Positions 1 to 8,220 of a stretch of 64,000 nucleotides of DNA are shown here, in pieces. Origin of the DNA: Rhodoblastus acidophilus (GTDB lineage: Bacteria > Pseudomonadota > Alphaproteobacteria > Rhizobiales > Beijerinckiaceae); assembly GCF_025961575.1 (NCBI RefSeq), contig NZ_JAOQNX010000010.1, forward strand, positions 98,043 to 162,042, in the 5' to 3' direction. The stretch's first letter is position 1; the number at the start of each line of letters is the position of its first letter. Under the pieces are notes generated by a model. That model searched no databases. It saw nothing but the letters and a program-made list of their open reading frames with translations, and was not told where the DNA came from. The position numbers and the translations under genes are program-made.

Positions 1-347
1 GCGGTCTGGTTGCCGTCGAACAGCGTCTGGCTCACCGTGGCGCCGATCTGGCCGGGATTGGTCGTCGCTTTTTGCGTCTGGGTCAGGGCGCCGGGATAGC
101 CGGTGCTCTCCGTATATTGGTGGCCCGCCTGGCCCGAGACCGACGCCTTGGGCAGCCAGCCCGACTTGGCGATCGGCACGTTTTCGTCGGCCGCGCGCGT
201 CGCCGCGCGTTGCTGGTTGATGTCGGGGTTGTTGCGGTAGGCCCGCGCCAATGCGCTGGACATGGTCTCCGCCGCCGCCGGACCGGCTTGCATCAACGCC
301 AGAAGCGCGACGCCCGCCAGCAAGCGCGAATAAGAAACGCCAATCAC
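1..347 (-). CDS. TolC-family outer membrane channel protein, N-terminal part
   Basis: This gene enters the window at its 5' end and runs off the left edge, so only about 115 residues are seen. The start is a GTG at 347 preceded by an AGGAG box seven bases upstream. The first ~27 residues form a signal peptide (SRLLAGVALLALMQAG... cleaved near AAAE). The mature start, ETMSSALARAYRNNPDINQ followed by RAADENVPIAKSGWLPK, is the typical opening of TolC/outer-membrane-efflux proteins used in type I secretion or RND efflux. It lies 192 bases downstream of the Pcm-like gene on the same strand, an order common in Hyphomicrobiales. The family call is strong; the partner transporter is unknown. Confidence 0.85.
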   Translation of the reverse strand, partial: MIGVSYSRLLAGVALLALMQAGPAAAETMSSALARAYRNNPDINQQRAATRAADENVPIAKSGWLPKASVSGQAGHQYTESTGYPGALTQTQKATTNPGQIGATVSQTLFDGNQT

Positions 348-539
348 CAGCACACTCCTAGATTTCCTCGCATAGAGGGCCAAAGCCCTGAAGATGCGAA
401 ATATTCGAATTCACGAATAACCTCACGCCGGACATAGAGTATGGTTGTCCAGATGTCGCAAAGAGGCAAGCCTCGACGGGCGCCGACTCAGGGTCCGCAT
501 TGCGAATTCCCGATCCTGCGTCCGAAATGCCACAGCGTT

Positions 540-1223
540 TCAGAACACGAAAGCCGGCGGCGCCGCCAGCGCCGGCAGCGGCGCCGCCGAGGCCGAAAAC
601 AGCGCGCGCGGCGCCTGCGCGCGGACGAACAAAGTGGCGAGGCCCGTGCGCGCGCCTGGCGCGTCGCCGATGATCGCCACCATGCGGCCGCCCGAGGCGA
701 GTTGGTCGGCGAGCGCGTCGAGCGCGCCGGTGACCACGCCGTCGACCACGATCAGATCGAAGGGTTTTTGCGCCGGGGCGCCCGCGCCGAGCGGGCCGGT
801 GACCGCCTTGGCGTTGGCGAGGCCGAGACGGGCGAAATTCGCCTGCGCCTTGGCGGTGAGCGCGGCGTCCTCGTCGAGGCTGACGACCTCCGCCGCCAGG
901 CCGGCGATGAGGGCCGCCGCATAGCCGGAGGCCCCGCCGACCACCAGCGCGCGGTCGGCGCCGTGGACGCCGGCCTCCTTGAGCAGGCGTCCCAGGATCA
1001 GCGGCGCGGTCAGTTCGCGCGGGGCCGCGCCGGTGACGAGCACCCGGGCGTCCGAATAGGCCAGCGACGCATAGGTTTCGTCGACGAAAATTTCGCGGGG
1101 GACGGCCTTCATCCGCGCCTGCACGGCGAGATCGCTGACGTCGAAGGTGCGAATCTGGCGCTCGACCATGGTTTCGCGCAGGGCGGCGAACGAATCTTCC
1201 GGAGTCGCAAGCGTTTCGGACAT
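540..1223 (-). CDS. Protein-L-isoaspartate O-methyltransferase-like protein
   Basis: A 227-residue protein. The first 60 residues (MVERQIRTFDVSD..., VPREIFVD) match the N-terminal cap of the Pcm family, which methylates damaged isoaspartyl residues using S-adenosylmethionine. The Rossmann core keeps an LVVGGASGYAAALIAGLA glycine-rich segment (about residues 90-107) and a hydrophobic IVVDG strand. The classical GxGSGY motif is altered to GGASGY and the catalytic Thr/Ser region is weak, so this belongs to the divergent Pcm-like group found upstream of tolC in alphaproteobacteria, and repair activity is uncertain. The start at 1223 is chosen because residues upstream of it are atypical. Confidence 0.8.
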   Translation of the reverse strand: MSETLATPEDSFAALRETMVERQIRTFDVSDLAVQARMKAVPREIFVDETYASLAYSDARVLVTGAAPRELTAPLILGRLLKEAGVHGADRALVVGGASGYAAALIAGLAAEVVSLDEDAALTAKAQANFARLGLANAKAVTGPLGAGAPAQKPFDLIVVDGVVTGALDALADQLASGGRMVAIIGDAPGARTGLATLFVRAQAPRALFSASAAPLPALAAPPAFVF

Positions 1224-1447
1224 GGGCGCCCTCAGAACGGCCGGGGGTCCCGGCGCAGGATGGATCACGCGGCTCTTATAGTTGGCCCGTCCCCGGCTGT
1301 CCAGAATCGTGGCCGCGGCGCGGGCGATTGCCGCCGCGCCGCGGCCTCGCTAAGCTTGCGCCCGAACACGCGATGCTGTCGCGCGTGTCGCGAAACCATC
1401 GCAATCATCCTGAAACATCGCCGAGAGACCCTCTGGAGCCCGCTGGA

Positions 1448-2005
1448 ATGAACGATTCGCCCACCGAACATCTTGAACACGCCGAACACGCCCAGCACGT
1501 GGCGCATCTGGGCGACGATTTCTTGACCACCGTCTCGGTGTCCATCGCCATCCTCGCCGTGATCGCCGCCACCGTCGGCAGCCTGGAGACCATGGAGACG
1601 GCCAAGGCCTTCGCCGAAAAGAATGGCGCGGTGCTGGAGCAGAGCAAGGCGTCGGACGCCTGGGCCTTCTATCAGGCCAAGAGCGTCAAGCAGAACATTT
1701 ACGCCCTTGCCGCGGAACAGTCGGGCAAGAGCGAATATGCCGACAAGGCGCGCCGCTATGATGGCGAGCAGAAGGAGATCGAGAAGACCGCGCGCGAGCA
1801 TGAGCACAAGGCGCAAGAATCTTTGGAGTCCAGCGAGCACCACGAGCATCGCCATCACGTGCTGACCGTGGCCGTGACCCTGCTGCATGTCTCGATCGCC
1901 ATCGCCACCATCGCCATTATCGTGCGCGGGCGCCGCTGGCCCTGGTATTGCGCGCTGGCGCTCGGCGCGGCGGGGTCGGTTGCGGCTTTTTACGCTTACA
2001 TTTGA
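1448..2005 (+). CDS. DUF4337 family membrane protein
   Basis: A 185-residue protein that matches DUF4337 in layout: a short His-rich acidic N-terminus, a transmembrane segment at about residues 28-46 (TVSVSIAILAVIAATVG), a long charged helical middle (AWAFYQAKSVKQNIYALAAEQ..., roughly 65-125), then two closely spaced C-terminal transmembrane segments (LTVAVTLLHVSIAIATIAIIV and WPWYCALALGAAG). A His-rich stretch (EHHEHRHH) precedes the second membrane segment and could bind metal, but that is only an inference. It is divergent from the Pcm-like gene with a 224-base shared upstream region. No function is known for the family. Confidence 0.8.
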   Translation: MNDSPTEHLEHAEHAQHVAHLGDDFLTTVSVSIAILAVIAATVGSLETMETAKAFAEKNGAVLEQSKASDAWAFYQAKSVKQNIYALAAEQSGKSEYADKARRYDGEQKEIEKTAREHEHKAQESLESSEHHEHRHHVLTVAVTLLHVSIAIATIAIIVRGRRWPWYCALALGAAGSVAAFYAYI

Positions 2006-2138
2006 GCGGCTTGGGGGCGTCGGCGCGAAATGACGTGTGGTTCGGCGCTTTTTCCCTTAAAGGTGGGGCTCCGGGCTGCGCCTCCGCGACGGCGCGTCCG
2101 GGCCCCGGGCGCCCTGGCGCCGCCAATTGAGAGGCCGA

Positions 2139-3893
2139 ATGTCCGTCTTCCAACTGCATCTGGTGAAACCCTCGCATTACGACGACGATGGCTATGTGGT
2201 GCAATGGCTGCGCTCCGCCATTCCCTCCAATTCCCTGGCGGCGCTGCACGCCATCGCCCAGGATTGCGCGGCTCGGCGGGCGTTGGGACCTGAGGTCGAC
2301 ATTCAGGTTTTTGTCTATGACGAGACCAATACGCGGATCGTGCCGGAAGAGATCGCCGCGCGGATCGCGGCGGCCGGGGCCGGGCTGGTCTGTCTGACCG
2401 GGGTGCAGTCCAATCAGTTTCCGCGCGCGCTCGATCTCGCCCGGCGGTTTCGCGCCGCCCAGGCCGGGGTGGCGATCGGCGGGTTCCATGTGTCCGGCAG
2501 CATCGCCATGCTGCCCGAGTTGACCCCGGAACTGGGCGAGGCGCAGGAGATGGGCTGCGCGCTTTACGCGGGCGAGGTCGAGGGGCGGTTCGACGAATTG
2601 CTTCAGGACGCGCATGGCGGGCGGATGAAGCCGCTCTACGATTTCCTCAAGGATCTGCCGGCGCTGGAGGGCGCGCCCTTTCCGCTGCTGCCCGCGGAAA
2701 TCATCGCCGGCACCACCGGCGCCGTCACCTCGTTCGACGCCGGGCGCGGCTGTCCGTTCCAATGTTCGTTCTGCACCATCATCAATGTGCAGGGCCGCAA
2801 ATCGCGCCATCGCTCGGCCGACGATGTCGAGGCGATCATCCGCGCCAATCTGGCGCAAGGCGTCGACAGCTTCTTCATCACCGACGACAATTTCGCCCGC
2901 AATCGCAACTGGGAATCGATTTTCGACCGGTTGATCGCCCTGCGCGAGGGCGAGGGGCTGCATTTCACCTTCATCATCCAGATCGACACGCTCAGCCATC
3001 GCATTGAGAATTTCATCGAAAAGGCCGGGCGCGCCGGGGTCAAGCGCGTGTTCATCGGGTTGGAGAACATCAATCCCGACAATCTCGCCGAGGTGAAGAA
3101 AAAGCAGAACCGCATCGCCGAATATCGCGACATGCTGCTCGCCTGGAAGCGCGCGGGATGTTTCACTTATGCCGGCTATATCTTGGGTTTTCCCAACGAC
3201 ACGCCGGAAAGCATCCGGCGCGACATCGCCATCATCCAGCGCGAGTTGCCGCTCGACATTCTGGAGTTCTTCTGTCTGACGCCGCTGCCCGGGTCGGAAG
3301 ACCATCAGCGTCTCGTCGCCAAGGGCGTGTGGATCGATCCCGACCTCAACAAATACGACCTCGAACATGTGGTGACCGGGCATCCCCGCATGTCCCAGGC
3401 GCAATGGGAGGGGATTTATCAGGAGGCCTGGGACCTCTATTACACGCCGCGCCACATGCGCACGATCATGCGCCGCGCCGCCGCCAATGGGGTTTCCGCC
3501 GGCCACGCCATGTTTCTGGCCTTGTGGTTCTGGGGCTGCGTCAAGCTCGAAAAAGTTCATCCGCTGCAGGGCGGCTATTTCCGGCGCAAGCGGCGGAGGG
3601 ATCGCCGGCCGGGGATGCCGCTGGAAAACCCGCTGCTGTTCTATCCGCGCTATGCCGCCGAACTCGTCCTCAATCATCTGCGCCTCGGCGCGATGGCGGC
3701 GCGACTGGGCGTGTTCCGGCTCTGGCTGAAGCGCAACAAGGCGCAGGCCGCCGCCTATATGGATCAGGCGCTGACGCCGCAGACCCAGGCCGATCTCGAC
3801 GATCTCGACCTGTTCCAGCACAATGAATCCTCGCGCGCGGCCGGGGAAAAAGCCAAGGAGAAGGCCGCGCGCAAGGCCGCGGCGAGCGTGTGA
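2139..3893 (+). CDS. Radical SAM protein, B12-binding-like architecture
   Basis: A 584-residue protein with an N-terminal Rossmann-like domain (about 1-190) and a radical SAM barrel (about 200-420). The iron-sulfur motif CPFQCSFC (CxxxCxxC) is intact, and downstream GLENINPDNL and YILGFPNDTPESI segments match the B12-binding radical SAM family, which includes MiaB-like and hopanoid enzymes such as HpnJ. The N-terminal domain has VYDETNTRIVP instead of the DxHxxG cobalamin motif, although a GGFHVSG strand end is present, so cobalamin may not be bound. A C-terminal ~150-residue extension is helical and basic. The substrate is unknown. The start at 2139 follows a GAGAGG box. Confidence 0.85.
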   Translation: MSVFQLHLVKPSHYDDDGYVVQWLRSAIPSNSLAALHAIAQDCAARRALGPEVDIQVFVYDETNTRIVPEEIAARIAAAGAGLVCLTGVQSNQFPRALDLARRFRAAQAGVAIGGFHVSGSIAMLPELTPELGEAQEMGCALYAGEVEGRFDELLQDAHGGRMKPLYDFLKDLPALEGAPFPLLPAEIIAGTTGAVTSFDAGRGCPFQCSFCTIINVQGRKSRHRSADDVEAIIRANLAQGVDSFFITDDNFARNRNWESIFDRLIALREGEGLHFTFIIQIDTLSHRIENFIEKAGRAGVKRVFIGLENINPDNLAEVKKKQNRIAEYRDMLLAWKRAGCFTYAGYILGFPNDTPESIRRDIAIIQRELPLDILEFFCLTPLPGSEDHQRLVAKGVWIDPDLNKYDLEHVVTGHPRMSQAQWEGIYQEAWDLYYTPRHMRTIMRRAAANGVSAGHAMFLALWFWGCVKLEKVHPLQGGYFRRKRRRDRRPGMPLENPLLFYPRYAAELVLNHLRLGAMAARLGVFRLWLKRNKAQAAAYMDQALTPQTQADLDDLDLFQHNESSRAAGEKAKEKAARKAAASV

Positions 3894-3918
3894 GGGTTTT
3901 TCAGCCGCCTAAAAACCC
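3894..3918. terminator. Inverted repeat after the radical SAM gene, possible terminator
   Basis: Immediately after the TGA stop there is an 8-base inverted repeat, GGGTTTTT and AAAAACCC, separated by nine bases. It lies between convergent genes and could end transcription from either side, although the stem is AT-rich. Confidence 0.4.
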
Positions 3919-3930
3919 GTGGGCCGCCCC

Positions 3931-3972
3931 CGCCCTTCGAGACGGCGCTTTCGCGCCTCCTCAGGGTGAGGG
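3931..3972. repeat. Short palindromic intergenic repeat
   Basis: The stretch CGCCCTTCGAGACGGCGC... CTCCTCAGGGTGAGGG has a GGCGC/GCGCC core and complementary flanks. Sequences of this pattern (CCCTTCGAGAC ... CTCAGGGTGAGG) are scattered between genes in many Hyphomicrobiales genomes. It sits between the convergent radical SAM gene and the MCP-like gene. Confidence 0.6.
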
Positions 3973-3982
3973 CTACCCATGC

Positions 3983-5056
3983 TCACTCATCCGCGACCTT
4001 GGATTGAACCAGCACGCCGCTCCAGCCTAGGCCGCGGTAGGTTTCATAGCCGGGCGTCGCCGCATAGCCGACCGTATTGCCTTGGCTGTCGACATAAGCG
4101 CCGCTCGCCTCGTTTTTTGGCAGCGGAAAACTTTCGGTGAGGATGCCCCGCCGGTCGGAGGCGGCGAGAATGCGATGGCGGCTGTCGACCAGCAGGCAGC
4201 GCGTCCGGCTCTTTTCCTCGGGTTCGAGCCGCACCGACTCCACCACGGTCTGCGACTGCGCCTCCCAGTCGAAGAAAATGCCGAGCGCCCCGAGCGGTTC
4301 TCCATGGGCGTCGCCGCCCTTGCGAATGCTGGCGGCGTAGGTCGCAACCATTTTGTTGTCGAGCGTCGGGTTGCGCTCGATATCGGCGACGACGAATTCG
4401 TCGCCCGACGATGTCCGCATCGCATCGCGAAACCATTGCTCCTGCGCCACGGAACCGCCGCGCGCCCTGGGATAGCGATCCGGGCGGCCGTTGGCGACGA
4501 TCATGCCGTTCCGGTCGACGATCCAGAGATCGAGATAGACGGTATAGGCCTTCAGAATGACGCCGAGCCGGGAGGAGGCGAAGCGCGTCTGTGTTTCCGA
4601 AGGGGTGCCGAGGCAATCCACGACGGCCGAGTCCGTCGCCCACCAGCGCACGTCACAGGACCTTTCGTAGAGATTGCGGTCGATGATCTCGATCATGTTC
4701 AAGGCGAGGTCTGTCAGGCGCCTGCCGCGAATATTGGCGACAAGTCCATTGCCGAGACGGTCGAGATCGGCCACCTTCTCATTGAGCTCCTTGGTCAGGT
4801 CCTGAGTAATTCCCGCGATTTGTTGCGATACAGATTTGACCTCCTGGGCGACGACAGCGAAGCCTTTGCCATATTGACCCGCGCGCGCCGCTTCGATCTC
4901 TGCGTTAAGCGCGAGTATTTTTGTTGCTCCAGTTACGTGCTGGATCTGCTTCACCTTCGATGTCGCCAAAGTAGAAATCGAATGGGAGAGATTGAGTATG
5001 CGCTCCGGCATGGCATTCCTGACAGTAAACCTGATGACGTAGACAGATGAGCGCAT
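3983..5056 (-). CDS. Soluble MCP-like protein with N-terminal signalling domain and C-terminal cache-like sensor
   Basis: A 357-residue protein without a membrane segment. Residues 44-74 hold the MCP hairpin tip ([27 protein letters not shown]), so the signalling module comes first. Residues about 130-357 look like a cache/PAS-type sensor domain (VYLDLWIVDRNGMIVANGRPDRYP, AQEQWFRDAM, VVADIERNPTLDNKMVATYAASIR, GALGIFFDW). This is the reverse of the normal sensor-then-signal order. The signalling coiled coil is short compared with canonical MCPs. The start could also be Met16 (5011). It may feed the soluble array encoded at 13.4-25 kb, which is inferred only from family. Confidence 0.8.
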   Translation of the reverse strand: MRSSVYVIRFTVRNAMPERILNLSHSISTLATSKVKQIQHVTGATKILALNAEIEAARAGQYGKGFAVVAQEVKSVSQQIAGITQDLTKELNEKVADLDRLGNGLVANIRGRRLTDLALNMIEIIDRNLYERSCDVRWWATDSAVVDCLGTPSETQTRFASSRLGVILKAYTVYLDLWIVDRNGMIVANGRPDRYPRARGGSVAQEQWFRDAMRTSSGDEFVVADIERNPTLDNKMVATYAASIRKGGDAHGEPLGALGIFFDWEAQSQTVVESVRLEPEEKSRTRCLLVDSRHRILAASDRRGILTESFPLPKNEASGAYVDSQGNTVGYAATPGYETYRGLGWSGVLVQSKVADE

Positions 5057-5375
5057 TCCGTTAATCTTTTATGTACCCCGCGCGCGGCGGCGCGCGGCGC
5101 GGTTGATCTGGCCGGCGCCGCCCAAAGGTTCGTTCGGACGGATTTGGCGGGATTTTCCGGCTCGAGCGCTGATTTGCGTCGATTTTCAACGGGTTTTGCG
5201 GCCGCGTGCGGCAAAAAATGCTGTCGCTGAGGTCGCCGCATCCGAGGGTGCTGGCGCGCGCGGCTTTTGGTCGCGGTCACTTCTTCCGCCGAGCCATGAA
5301 AAAAGTGAAATCTTTTTACACGACGCTCAAGGCGGCGATGCTTCGGGGGCGCAAGTCAATCCTGGTCGAAAAAAA
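5057..5375. other. Intergenic stretch without recognised gene
   Basis: About 320 bases between the start of the inverted MCP and the terminator of the Tim44-domain gene. I see no credible coding frame, RNA gene or repeat. The part next to 5057 should hold the promoter of the minus-strand MCP, but no clear box is visible. Confidence 0.4.
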
Positions 5376-5398
5376 GGGGCCGCGAATGTCGCGGCCCC
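5376..5398 (-). terminator. Rho-independent terminator of the Tim44-domain gene
   Basis: A perfect 10-base stem (GGGGCCGCGA / TCGCGGCCCC) with an ATG loop. On the minus strand it is followed by a run of seven T residues, placed just after the stop of the Tim44-domain gene; T/A runs flank it on both sides, so it may act in both directions. Confidence 0.85.
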
Positions 5399-5405
5399 GA
5401 AAAAA

Positions 5406-6362
5406 TCAGGCTTGCTGGATCGCCGACAATTGCCAATCCGCGGGCGAGCCGCCGGGGCGGCGAACAAAGGTCCAGACTTCGGTCGCGACCTCCGGTTTCG
5501 CCGGATCGCCCGAGACGATCCTGCCGGTGGCGCGCTCGACCATCGTGTCGACCAGCGAGAACCGCATGGCCACGCTGGCATATTCAGCGTTGGGCTCGCG
5601 CCAGGCTTCCGAAAGGTCGCCCTGCAAAAGCTTGACGTCCGAGATTTTGTTGACCTGGCCTCTTCTGGCGGTCTCGCCGAGCTCCTCGGCGAAATAGGAG
5701 GCCATTTCCGGCGTCGCCACAGCGCGCAGGGCCGCCATGTCCTCGGCGCTATAGGCGCTCTGGATCAGGCCCAGGCGCTGTTCGAAGGCGTTTAAATCCG
5801 CCGGGCCGATGTCGAGTTTCGCCGGTTTTGGCGCGCCGCCGGAGCTTGGGATGCCGCCGGCGCCTGGGAAACCTCCAAAACCGTTGTTCTGCGCAGCGAC
5901 GCTTTCAAATGCGGCGCCTTGAGCCGCGGGCTGGCGCCGGCGCAGAAAACCCATGACCACTTTGAACAGCAGGAACAGCAGGCCGATCTGGAGCACGAGG
6001 CCGAGAATGGAGGAGAGGCCGCCGAGCCCGCCGCCAAAGCCATTGCCGAGCAGCAAGCCGATCAGCCCCGCGCCGACCAGGCCGCCGAGCAGGCCGCGGC
6101 CGAACCCGCCGGACATGAAGCCGCCGGGTTTCATGCCCGGCGCGCCCGTCTGCGCCATGCCGGGCGACGGGGCGGTGGCCGAACGTTCGATCGGCGCGGC
6201 CGGGCGCGGCGCCGTCGTGGTCGGCGCCGGGGCGCTGTAGGTGCGCGCGCCGCGGCTGCCCATGGAGCCGCCAGCGCCCGGCTTGGCGAAACTGTCGGCG
6301 GAAAAGCCAAGGGCGACCAGCGCGGCCAGAGTGTAAATCAATGTTTTTTGGCGCATGGCCAT
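5406..6362 (-). CDS. Tim44-like domain membrane-associated protein
   Basis: A 318-residue protein. Residues 1-26 form a signal peptide (TLIYTLAALVALGFSADSFA). Residues 27-75 are Pro/Ala/Ser-rich, followed by a Gly-rich membrane region (GLLGGLVGAGLIGLLLGNGFGGG, then ILGLVLQIGLLFLLFKVVMGFLRRR, about 85-145). The C-terminal domain (about 185-318) matches the Tim44-like fold (FEQRLGLIQSAYSAEDMAALRAVATPEM..., WREPNAEYASVAMRFS, VEVWTFVRRPG style). In bacteria these proteins are anchored in the inner membrane and are of unknown role. An AGGA box lies eight bases before the chosen ATG. Confidence 0.85.
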   Translation of the reverse strand: MAMRQKTLIYTLAALVALGFSADSFAKPGAGGSMGSRGARTYSAPAPTTTAPRPAAPIERSATAPSPGMAQTGAPGMKPGGFMSGGFGRGLLGGLVGAGLIGLLLGNGFGGGLGGLSSILGLVLQIGLLFLLFKVVMGFLRRRQPAAQGAAFESVAAQNNGFGGFPGAGGIPSSGGAPKPAKLDIGPADLNAFEQRLGLIQSAYSAEDMAALRAVATPEMASYFAEELGETARRGQVNKISDVKLLQGDLSEAWREPNAEYASVAMRFSLVDTMVERATGRIVSGDPAKPEVATEVWTFVRRPGGSPADWQLSAIQQA

Positions 6363-6795
6363 GGATGAATCCTGAGGTTGCGCGAGCGCGTCGCCGCCCG
6401 CATGGCCTTATATTGGTTATCTCGGGGGAAAGTGCAAAGGCGCCGGCCCCGATCAGAGCCGGCGAATTTGATCGTTGCAGGCGACAGGCTGATGAAGATT
6501 GGTCGCTCTCAATCGAAGGAGTTTGCCTCTGGCGCTGCGCCGGGCCGGGAGGCCGAAAAGCTGGCGTGGTGCGCTGCTTCCCGGCGTGGATGGCCGGGAC
6601 GACGCCCGGCCATGACGACATCGGGGTGCGGCGTCTGTAAGAAACGCGCGTATTTGTGGAGGCCATCGGGATGAGCGTGAGCAAGCTTCAGCTTGCGTGC
6701 GCGTTGTCATCACGTCATATTCAAGCCTTGCATTTGAATTCGCTTGTGAAATGGAATGACTGCACGCAAAAGCGTCCTCGCAAGGGAGCAGCAAG
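6363..6795. other. Intergenic region between divergent genes
   Basis: About 430 bases between the Tim44-domain gene (minus) and the small membrane-protein operon (plus). Promoters of both must lie here, but I can name no convincing boxes. It contains one palindromic repeat, listed separately. The small overlapping frames here have no family features. Confidence 0.4.
6591..6612. repeat. Palindromic intergenic repeat (TGGCCGGG / CCCGGCCA)
   Basis: A perfect 8-base inverted repeat TGGCCGGG-ACGACG-CCCGGCCA, flanked by GGCGTGGA and TGACGAC. This GGATGGCCGGGAC...GCCCGGCCATGACGA pattern is a familiar dispersed repeat in Hyphomicrobiales chromosomes. Confidence 0.6.
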
Positions 6796-6990
6796 ATGTT
6801 TTTTGCATCTCATGAGCCGAGACATCCTGAGGGCGAAACAAGCCGATGGCGCGGCAGAGTTTTTTATTATCTGTGTCTCATTCTGTTCTTTGCGAGCGTT
6901 GTTTTCATGCCTCATGTCCAGTTCTACCTGTTCGGTCCGCTTCCCGCGCCGGGTGTCTTGGCCGGCGCGCCCCACGCCCAGCGACACTGA
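6796..6990 (+). CDS. Small single-span membrane protein
   Basis: A 64-residue protein with a basic N-terminus (HPEGETSRWRGR) and a hydrophobic segment at about residues 22-48 (VFYYLCLILFFASVVFMPHVQFYLFG). An AAGGGAGCAG box precedes the ATG. The stop is followed by an AGGAGA box and the GTG start of the next gene 18 bases on, so the two are likely co-transcribed. Not recognised as a known family. Confidence 0.5.
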   Translation: MFFASHEPRHPEGETSRWRGRVFYYLCLILFFASVVFMPHVQFYLFGPLPAPGVLAGAPHAQRH

Positions 6991-7008
6991 AACAGGAGAC
7001 ATGAGCCT

Positions 7009-7845
7009 GTGAACGATCCCGCCAAGCCCGTGATCTCCATGAATGCAGAGCAGGTCGCGGATCTGTTCGCCACCGTCGCGGGCGCGATCGTCGGCGGAAT
7101 CTGTTTGTCGGTGCTGGGCTTGCAGCCTGTCAGCGCGACCGGCGCCTTGCTGCAGCAGGGCATGATCTATGCCGACAACACCAGGGCGACCGCTTTTCCC
7201 GACTTGTCCGGCATTGGCGTCAATGCGGCGCAAGCCGTCGTCATGGGGCGGTTTTTTGTGCTTCTGTGCTCCCTGATCTGCGGGACGATGATCGGGCGCT
7301 TTCTCGTCAAAAACGCGCGACTCCAAAAATTTTCCGGGTCCGTCATCGTTGTTTTCTACATTATCGGCATTGCGACGCTCTCTTATGAATATTTCCTGGT
7401 GCAGAATTTTTCCCAGTTCGGGCGCGCGGCCATCGGCAGCCTGTTCGGACTTGCCACCGGAATTCTCTGGGGCTGCATGCCGGGCGACAAGACGACGGCG
7501 AAATCGGGCCTGCTGAAACGAACCGCGCTGGGCGATGGCAAGGCGTTTTTCCAAATCCTGCTGTTCGGCGCTTTGACGGCGATCACCGTGGGGACGCTCG
7601 CCCAATTGGAGCATGGACAGACCGTGTCGATCGCGGCCTTTGTCGCCCTGGTGGTCGGGCTGGCCTATTCCTCTTATCGCGCCGCGGGCCTGTTCACCCA
7701 GGCGTGGGGCGTCGGCTCTGGCGCGACGGGCGATCCCTTGCGTCCCCAAGGCAATGTTGGCGACCTGCGCTTGCTGGATTTCTCGGTCTGGTCGGGCGTG
7801 CTGATCCTGTTGTTGACGGGGTTTTATTTTTTCGCGCAGGCTTGA
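7009..7845 (+). CDS. Multi-pass membrane protein of unknown function
   Basis: A 278-residue protein with about seven hydrophobic segments (for example residues 20-45, 79-98, 106-126, 138-156, 183-203, 208-228 and 257-276). The GTG start at 7009 is preferred because the AGGAGA box at 6994 lies nine bases before it; the nearer ATG at 7001 is followed by a stop after three codons. I do not recognise the family. It is transcribed with the small membrane protein just upstream, which suggests the two act together in the inner membrane. Confidence 0.7.
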   Translation: MNDPAKPVISMNAEQVADLFATVAGAIVGGICLSVLGLQPVSATGALLQQGMIYADNTRATAFPDLSGIGVNAAQAVVMGRFFVLLCSLICGTMIGRFLVKNARLQKFSGSVIVVFYIIGIATLSYEYFLVQNFSQFGRAAIGSLFGLATGILWGCMPGDKTTAKSGLLKRTALGDGKAFFQILLFGALTAITVGTLAQLEHGQTVSIAAFVALVVGLAYSSYRAAGLFTQAWGVGSGATGDPLRPQGNVGDLRLLDFSVWSGVLILLLTGFYFFAQA

Positions 7846-7902
7846 GTGGTTTTGTTTTGGCGCCGCCTGTCGGGCGTTTGCCGGCGCGTTTTCTGGAAAA
7901 TT

Positions 7903-8210
7903 CTATCTCAGGTTGAAGTCGAGTCGCGCAAAACCGCGCAAAACCGCTGCATTTGTGCAAAAAACACGCGTTTTTTGATAAAAACCGTGCGATTTTTGCG
8001 TGTACAGCCCGCGGGTTGTGGCGGCGGCGCCTTTTTGTGGCCAGGGCGTGCGGCGTTGGCCTGTCGCCGGCTTGGGCGGATCATCGCGTTTAATCAAGGG
8101 TTTGCTTGAAATGCTGGGTCTCCGCGATGTTTCACGTGAAAACAAAACGTGAACATTGTTTTGCCGCATTGACGGAATCGGCGCGTTTCGCCGTTTTCAC
8201 TTTTTGAAAA
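7903..8210. repeat. Intergenic repeat element, copy A, with parS-like site
   Basis: This ~300-base AT-enriched stretch is clearly related to the stretch at 51827-52100. Matching blocks in the same order are: GTTGAAGTCGAGTCGCG (7912), GCAAAAAACACGCG then GATAAAAACCGTGCGATTTT (7957-7996), GCGTGTACAGCCCGCGGGTTG (7998), the TTTCACGTG palindrome (8131), and CGTTTTCACTTTTTG (8191). It lies between the ends of convergent genes, so it is not a promoter for either neighbour. Confidence 0.6.
8128..8143. promoter_or_regulatory. parS-like ParB-binding site
   Basis: TGTTTCACGTGAAAAC matches the conserved bacterial parS 16-mer TGTTTCACGTGAAACA at 14 of 16 positions, with the central TTTCACGTGAAA palindrome complete. 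The site sits inside the repeat element of copy A between convergent genes. ParB binding here is inferred from the match only. Confidence 0.6.
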
Positions 8211-8220
8211 AAACCGAAAA

